This document shows, in pieces, positions 40,899-40,967 of a stretch of DNA of 40,967 bases. Source of the DNA: Spirochaeta sp. LUC14_002_19_P3 (GTDB lineage: Bacteria; Spirochaetota; Spirochaetia; DSM-2461); contig MUIB01000139.1 in assembly GCA_002084135.1 (NCBI GenBank), forward strand, positions 1 through 40,967, read 5' to 3'. Made by a program: the position numbers and the translations under genes. Every line of letters starts with the position of its first letter. Within the stretch, counting starts at the first letter, position 1. The notes beneath the pieces were generated by a model. It was not told the origin of the DNA. It worked only from the letters and a program-made list of their open reading frames with translations, and did no database searches.

Positions 40899-40967
40899 TC
40901 AGGAAATTATGTTGAAGGAGGCATTAAATCCAGCTCGCCCAAATAAAAGAGAATTGTATTTTTGAAC
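40899..40967 (-). CDS. Possible C-terminal end of a gene entering from the right
   Basis: On the minus strand, from the window edge, an open frame reads VQKYNSLLFGRAGFNASFNIIS and stops with TGA at 40899. Twenty-two codons are too few to judge. The alternating pattern resembles a beta-strand-rich C-terminus, but this is weak. Confidence 0.25.
   Translation of the reverse strand, partial: VQKYNSLLFGRAGFNASFNIIS

Overview
The window is a stretch of bacterial chromosome, almost all of it read from the minus strand. It carries housekeeping metabolism plus two accessory insertions. The gene content suggests a fermentative, anaerobic, Treponema/Spirochaeta-like spirochaete: a complete Rnf complex, a Rieske-containing Suf cluster, separate accB/accC/accD, a GH57 alpha-glucanotransferase relative, families of repeat-rich lipoproteins and coiled-coil repeat proteins. 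That placement is an inference at moderate confidence; there is no rRNA or other decisive marker here. I see no tRNA, rRNA, CRISPR array or transposase.

Layout from left to right. 123-2792: accB-accC-accD (fatty-acid synthesis) behind a clear sigma70-type promoter. 2893-4866: a GH57-family protein whose nucleophile position is Gly instead of Glu. 4936-9858: the full rnfCDGEAB operon with stop/start overlaps, headed by two unrecognised membrane proteins (9859-13738), one with features of the GT-C multi-pass glycosyltransferase-like fold. 13836-14546: a coiled-coil protein built from 18- and 7-residue modules. 14954-20366: amino-acid and one-carbon genes (ilvC, argF, an aminotransferase, metF) with a small membrane protein on the plus strand, followed by adenine deaminase (20405-22144). 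22456-29500: a three-gene operon of large lipoproteins built from an unnamed YYYA / YAVASN repeat, two of them with Kelch/Asp-box C-termini, preceded by a leader of about 290 nt with interleaved inverted repeats. 29852-38186: an iron-sulfur cluster assembly locus (rrf2-sufT, then sufC-sufB-sufD-Rieske ferredoxin-sufS-sufU), interrupted between the Rieske gene and sufS by an AT-rich type II restriction-modification cassette. 38275-40683: lon.

The iron-sulfur genes form one regulatory unit. An IscR/SufR-like Rrf2 repressor with four clustered Cys residues is encoded just upstream, and the same promoter plus palindromic operator (ACTAT-N4-ATAGT) lies in front of both rrf2 and sufC. The cluster presumably supplies the many Fe-S proteins of the region, above all RnfB and RnfC.

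The intergenic DNA is unusually informative. Two copies (14731-14880 and 22179-22332) of a roughly 150-bp element with inverted ends and a hairpin whose pairing is kept despite sequence change lie beside ilvC and ade. Two diverged copies (16470-16587 and 37231-37397) of a second, highly structured GC-rich element share conserved single-stranded blocks, two hairpins and a terminal pairing with a compensatory change. The strongest candidates for something undescribed are the lipoprotein repeat operon with its leader, the two structured intergenic element families, and the restriction-modification cassette with its unlisted 54-residue first gene.
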